A DNA stretch of 9,685 bases from NCBI GenBank assembly GCA_005804005.1, contig SYPI01000178.1:1-9685 (forward strand), read 5' to 3'. Positions 6,949 through 9,685 of the stretch are shown here, one piece after another. Numbering within the stretch: the first letter of the stretch is position 1; each line of letters begins with the position of its first letter. Both the position numbers and the translations under genes were made by a program. The DNA comes from Planctomycetia bacterium. GTDB lineage: Bacteria > Planctomycetota > Phycisphaerae > Phycisphaerales > SM1A02. Below the pieces are notes generated by a model, which was given only the letters and a program-made list of their open reading frames with translations, was not told the origin of the DNA and searched no databases.

Positions 6949-7821
6949 CTGGAGCAGGAGGCCGATCGCTGCGTCGGCGGGACCGTCGCGCACTGTGCCA
7001 ACATCGCTGTGGGCAGCTGGCTCAACCACCAGTTGAGCGTTGGCCAGCGCCGCTGATATGGACTGCGCGATTTCAACGCAGAGCATGCGATCGTCTTCGC
7101 CGGCGATGACCAGCGCGCGCTGATTGAGGCGTGTGGCTGTGGTCTCCAGTGCTTCAACGCGCGGCAAGAGGAACCCGAGACAGTTCTCGGCCAGCGCCCC
7201 TAGCCACGGCAGGGGAAGGCCGCTGGTGTGCAAGCGACCGGCCAGCGGTTCGCGCAGGTGGCGGTAGGGGGCGTAGAGCACAATCCCGGCCCCGGCATGA
7301 CCGCGGCGCTGCAGTTCGTCCGCAGCGCGAATCACGACTGCGGCGCCCATGGAGTGGCCGGCGAGTATCAGAGGTTCATGCCTCGGATCGTCAAGCAGGT
7401 GCAACTGTCGCAGCGCCTCGATCACATCGAGGTGGTCGTCGGTGCCCAAGTGAGTACCGCTGCCAGTGGATTCGCCATGGCCCCGCAGGTCGAGCAGCAC
7501 CGCCCGCCGCAGGCGTTCGCTGTAGGGAAACAACCGCCGCAGGCTGTCGATTCGGGAGCGCCCGAATCCGTGCAGCAGGACCAGCGTGCCCGCGCCGCCT
7601 TCCAGTTCGACCACCCAAGCGGGAATCACCGCGCCATCGGCCATCGCCAGTCGGTGCTCAGCGAATGCCCATCCCGCTTCACTTGGGGTCGGGCTCAGGC
7701 CCCGCGCCAGCGCCCATCCGGTTGTTGCCCGGCGAGGCTGGAAGGCACCCAGCACAATCGATCCGAGTAGCGCCACGAACGCCGCCCCCGCGCCCACCAG
7801 GAAAAGCAGTGCCAGTTCCAC
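6928..7821 (-). CDS. Membrane-anchored alpha/beta hydrolase (serine hydrolase)
   Basis: With the GTG start at 7821 this is a 297-residue protein. A hydrophobic N-terminal segment (about residues 3-25, LALLFLVGAGAAFVALLGSIVLG) should act as a membrane anchor or uncleaved signal. An alpha/beta hydrolase domain follows. It shows an oxyanion-hole motif LLHGFGRS (H84), the strand LLDLRGHGES, the nucleophile elbow GHSMGA (S157), a likely acid in GEDDRM (D243 or D244) and the catalytic histidine in AAHSDV (H271). It is a probable esterase, lipase or acyl hydrolase of the monoacylglycerol-lipase-like group; the substrate cannot be read from the sequence. The frame stays open up to another GTG at 7902, which would overlap the upstream gene by 79 bases. 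I prefer 7821 because it lies 2 nt after the upstream stop and directly precedes the hydrophobic segment, although its Shine-Dalgarno site is weak. It is the last gene of the pheT operon. Confidence 0.9.
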   Translation of the reverse strand: MELALLFLVGAGAAFVALLGSIVLGAFQPRRATTGWALARGLSPTPSEAGWAFAEHRLAMADGAVIPAWVVELEGGAGTLVLLHGFGRSRIDSLRRLFPYSERLRRAVLLDLRGHGESTGSGTHLGTDDHLDVIEALRQLHLLDDPRHEPLILAGHSMGAAVVIRAADELQRRGHAGAGIVLYAPYRHLREPLAGRLHTSGLPLPWLGALAENCLGFLLPRVEALETTATRLNQRALVIAGEDDRMLCVEIAQSISAALANAQLVVEPAAHSDVGTVRDGPADAAIGLLLQSVRSGG

Positions 7822-7823
7822 CG

Positions 7824-8441
7824 TCAGCTTCTGCGGCCCAGTTCGACCGCCGACGCGCAGCGCCTGGCCTCTTCGCACCGGGCGCAGATCCAGGCCTCCC
7901 ACCGAACACGCTGCGACTCCTCGCTCAGAAGCGGGAGATTGGCGCGCACATTGGCCGCCGCGCAGAGCGTGGCGGCGCGAGCTAACTCGGCGGCGCAGAC
8001 CAGATCGCTGCGCAACAGGCGCGTAGTGGTGGAGTCGAGGGCGCGCAGGATGTCGGCCACGCCGGAAGCCAGATCGCCGATCGCGGCGGGAGCCGCCAGG
8101 GCGGTCTCAACTGCGACGGAGAACCCCGGCGCTACGGCCCGCTCCGCCGCAGGCAGGCGCAGGAATGGATCCAGCGTCGCATAGGCGGCCACATCCGCGT
8201 CGGCCAGCGCCAGCGACTCAGCGCGGGCGGTGTCCAGAGCGTGGAGCGCCGCGGAGTTGCGGGCCTCGTGCTGGGCGAACTTCTCCTTGCCCAGCGTGTA
8301 GCGCAGCACCATTGAACCGAGCGCGGCAGCCTGCGCCAGGCAAACCGCTGCTGCCGCACCGCCGCCGGGTGTCGGTTGGCGTGAGGCCAGTTGCTCCAGA
8401 AATGCGCCCAGCGGCTGGTCGAATGTCTGGGTTGCGCTCAT
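7824..8441 (-). CDS. Stand-alone cyclodeaminase/cyclohydrolase, FTCD_C family
   Basis: This is a 205-residue, all-helical, cytoplasmic protein. Family markers are FLEQLASRQPTPGGGAAAA (residues 14-32, with the PTPGGG signature at 23-28), YTLGKEKF (48-55), LADADVAAYATLDPFLRLP (79-97) and SDLVCAAELARAATLCAAANVRANL (145-169). The family includes the cyclodeaminase domain of formimidoyltransferase-cyclodeaminase, which turns 5-formimidoyl-THF into 5,10-methenyl-THF and ammonia, and the single-domain methenyl-THF cyclohydrolase FchA. About 205 residues fits the single-domain enzymes, and no formiminotransferase domain lies nearby, so a folate one-carbon role is likely but the exact substrate is open. 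The frame is open 42 bases further upstream, but ATG at 8441 forms a perfect ATGA overlap with the pheT stop, strongly indicating coupled translation. A GGAGG lies 13 nt before it. Confidence 0.88.
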   Translation of the reverse strand: MSATQTFDQPLGAFLEQLASRQPTPGGGAAAAVCLAQAAALGSMVLRYTLGKEKFAQHEARNSAALHALDTARAESLALADADVAAYATLDPFLRLPAAERAVAPGFSVAVETALAAPAAIGDLASGVADILRALDSTTTRLLRSDLVCAAELARAATLCAAANVRANLPLLSEESQRVRWEAWICARCEEARRCASAVELGRRS

Positions 8442-9685
8442 GATCGGAACTGCGCCTCCACGGCAGTTGCCAGATGGGTGCACAGGGTGGCAATCAACGG
8501 GTCGATTTCCTCGCGGCGCAAGGTGCGGCTGTTCTCACGGAAGCGCAGGCGCATGGTGACGGCCTTGCGTCCGGCCAGTGTGGCACCCCGCCAGACGGTG
8601 ACGAACTCCACCGCCTCCAGATGTGGAAGATCGCACTCCAATGTTGCCGCGTGAATCGCCCGCCACGGCACCCCCTCGGTGACGATGGCGGTCAGATCGC
8701 GATCGATCGCCGGGAATGCCGGCGGCTGCTGGGCCAGAGGCACAGGCGGATAGTCCTGAATGAGCGGCGCAGTGAGCAGTTCAAACGCCGCAACAGGCCC
8801 TTCGAGTCCGGCCACCGCAGCCGCGCTGGCGGCGACGATCCCCACCACTCCGAGGTGGCGTCCAGCAGCCACGATCGCCCCCGCTGAATCCAACCCCGCA
8901 GCCCTAGTTGGGGCAACCTCCACCACAGCCTGCGCGCCGCAGAGGCGGCGAACAAGCAGTTCCACCGCGCCACGGGCTTGGCGATACGCCGCTGCCGCCT
9001 CACCCACACCGACCACCACACCGGCGACGCGCTCGGTCTCTTCGTGATCATTGCCCTTGAGCCGGAAGGCGGCGGCCGACTCGAACAGTCGGATTTCAGT
9101 GGCGCCGCGGTCGATGTTGGCGCGGGCGAAGCCCAGCAGGCTGGGCAGCAAACTGGGCCGCAGAGTTCCCTCGGCACCAGCGCGCTCGTCCTCAAGGGCC
9201 AAGGCCCGCTCACCGGCGGCCAGCCAAGGCGCGGCAGAGGCCGCGCTGATGAGCGAGTGGGCGACACACTCCGCGAAGCCGCTGGCCACCAGCGACTGCC
9301 GCGCCTCGCGCAGCGCCTCAACCGACCGCTGCGCTGGCGCGACGCGGATACTCAATCTCTGGGCAATCGGAACGCGGCCTAGACCCAGCAGGCGCGCCAC
9401 CTCTTCGATCAGGTCGACCTCACGCGAAACATCCAGCCGATGCCCGGGAATCTGGCAGCGAATCTCATCACCGCTGGCTTGCGGCGAGAATCCGAGTGCG
9501 GCGAGGGCCGCGCTGGCCTCTGATTGGGGCACTTCCCAGCCCAGCAGTCGGCGGCAACGGGAAAGGCGCATCCCAACGGCGCCCTGCGGAGCGACCGGGG
9601 CGCCGGCGCGAATCGGTGCCCCGCACACCTGCCCGCCAGCGAGTTCGAGGATCAGTCGACAGAGGCGCTCGGCGGCCGAATCAAC
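8438..9685 (-). CDS. pheT: Phenylalanyl-tRNA synthetase beta subunit, C-terminal half
   Basis: The frame runs to the right edge without a stop, giving 415 C-terminal residues of a subunit normally about 800 long. PheT pairs with PheS in an (alpha-beta)2 enzyme that charges tRNA-Phe in the cytoplasm. Visible parts in order are the end of the B3/B4 region (1-35, including LILELAGG), the B5 DNA-binding-like domain (about 38-108) with PGHRLDVSREVDLIEEVARL, and the catalytic-like core (about 110-310) with TLRPSLLPSLLGFARANIDRG and IRLFESAAAF (174-207). Last comes the ferredoxin-fold anticodon-binding domain (about 324-415), from FPAIDRDLTAIV to FRENSRTLRREEID. All domains look intact. pheS and the pheT start must lie beyond 9685. 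The stop codon overlaps the start of the cyclodeaminase-like gene. The extra cysteine-containing stretch VCGAPI near the edge is ordinary linker. Confidence 0.97.
   Translation of the reverse strand, partial: VDSAAERLCRLILELAGGQVCGAPIRAGAPVAPQGAVGMRLSRCRRLLGWEVPQSEASAALAALGFSPQASGDEIRCQIPGHRLDVSREVDLIEEVARLLGLGRVPIAQRLSIRVAPAQRSVEALREARQSLVASGFAECVAHSLISAASAAPWLAAGERALALEDERAGAEGTLRPSLLPSLLGFARANIDRGATEIRLFESAAAFRLKGNDHEETERVAGVVVGVGEAAAAYRQARGAVELLVRRLCGAQAVVEVAPTRAAGLDSAGAIVAAGRHLGVVGIVAASAAAVAGLEGPVAAFELLTAPLIQDYPPVPLAQQPPAFPAIDRDLTAIVTEGVPWRAIHAATLECDLPHLEAVEFVTVWRGATLAGRKAVTMRLRFRENSRTLRREEIDPLIATLCTHLATAVEAQFRS

Noticed and set aside
7131..7985. 284-codon plus-strand frame opposite the hydrolase and cyclodeaminase-like genes
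   Set aside because: It is Arg/Pro/Ala-rich, low-complexity and crosses the boundary of two well-supported minus-strand genes, as expected for an antisense shadow.
1..9685. A new defence, mobile or secondary-metabolite system
   Set aside because: All frames with support belong to housekeeping, envelope or signalling families; there are no recombinases, toxin-antitoxin pairs, nucleases, repeats with spacers, or abrupt composition changes that I can see.

Overview
The window is a GC-rich, tightly packed bacterial chromosome segment holding eight protein genes and almost no non-coding DNA. The largest gap is 47 bases, so no stretch over 300 bases lacks a gene. I saw no tRNA, rRNA, CRISPR array, insertion sequence or phage gene. 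Several traits suggest a member of the Planctomycetota: an RlmN/Cfr-like enzyme with the motif CETAQMG, a secreted FG-GAP protein, a GAF-SpoIIE phosphatase, an exported trypsin-like protease with a small N-terminal barrel-like domain, and a DUF3352-like exported protein. That assignment rests on remembered family patterns and is only moderately secure.

Left block (minus strand, 4088 down to 1). An exported 14-repeat FG-GAP/VCBS protein (1728-4088) is followed after 1 nt by a GAF-SpoIIE phosphatase (419-1726). The phosphatase stop codon overlaps the start of an rlmN-like radical SAM methyltransferase gene that runs off the left edge (1-426). The spacing points to one transcript that encodes an outside-facing beta-propeller protein, a cytoplasmic signalling phosphatase and an rRNA/tRNA-modifying enzyme.

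Middle block (plus strand, 4136-6948). A 47-nt divergent region separates the left block from a pair of genes. The first is an exported HtrA-type serine protease without a PDZ domain (4136-5101), starting at TTG behind a strong GGAGG. The second, 29 nt downstream, is a large exported DUF3352-like protein (5131-6948) that appears to contain two copies of one module.

Right block (minus strand, from beyond 9685 down to 6928). The C-terminal half of pheT (8438-9685) is coupled by an ATGA overlap to a stand-alone cyclodeaminase/cyclohydrolase (FTCD_C family) gene (7824-8441). A membrane-anchored alpha/beta hydrolase (6928-7821) follows after 2 nt. Its 3' end overlaps the convergent DUF3352-like gene by 21 bases.

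Most of the content is housekeeping or envelope-related. No clear new defence or mobile system is present. The points most worth a second look are the inferred 14-blade double propeller, the compact RlmN/Cfr variant, and the internal duplication in the DUF3352-like protein.
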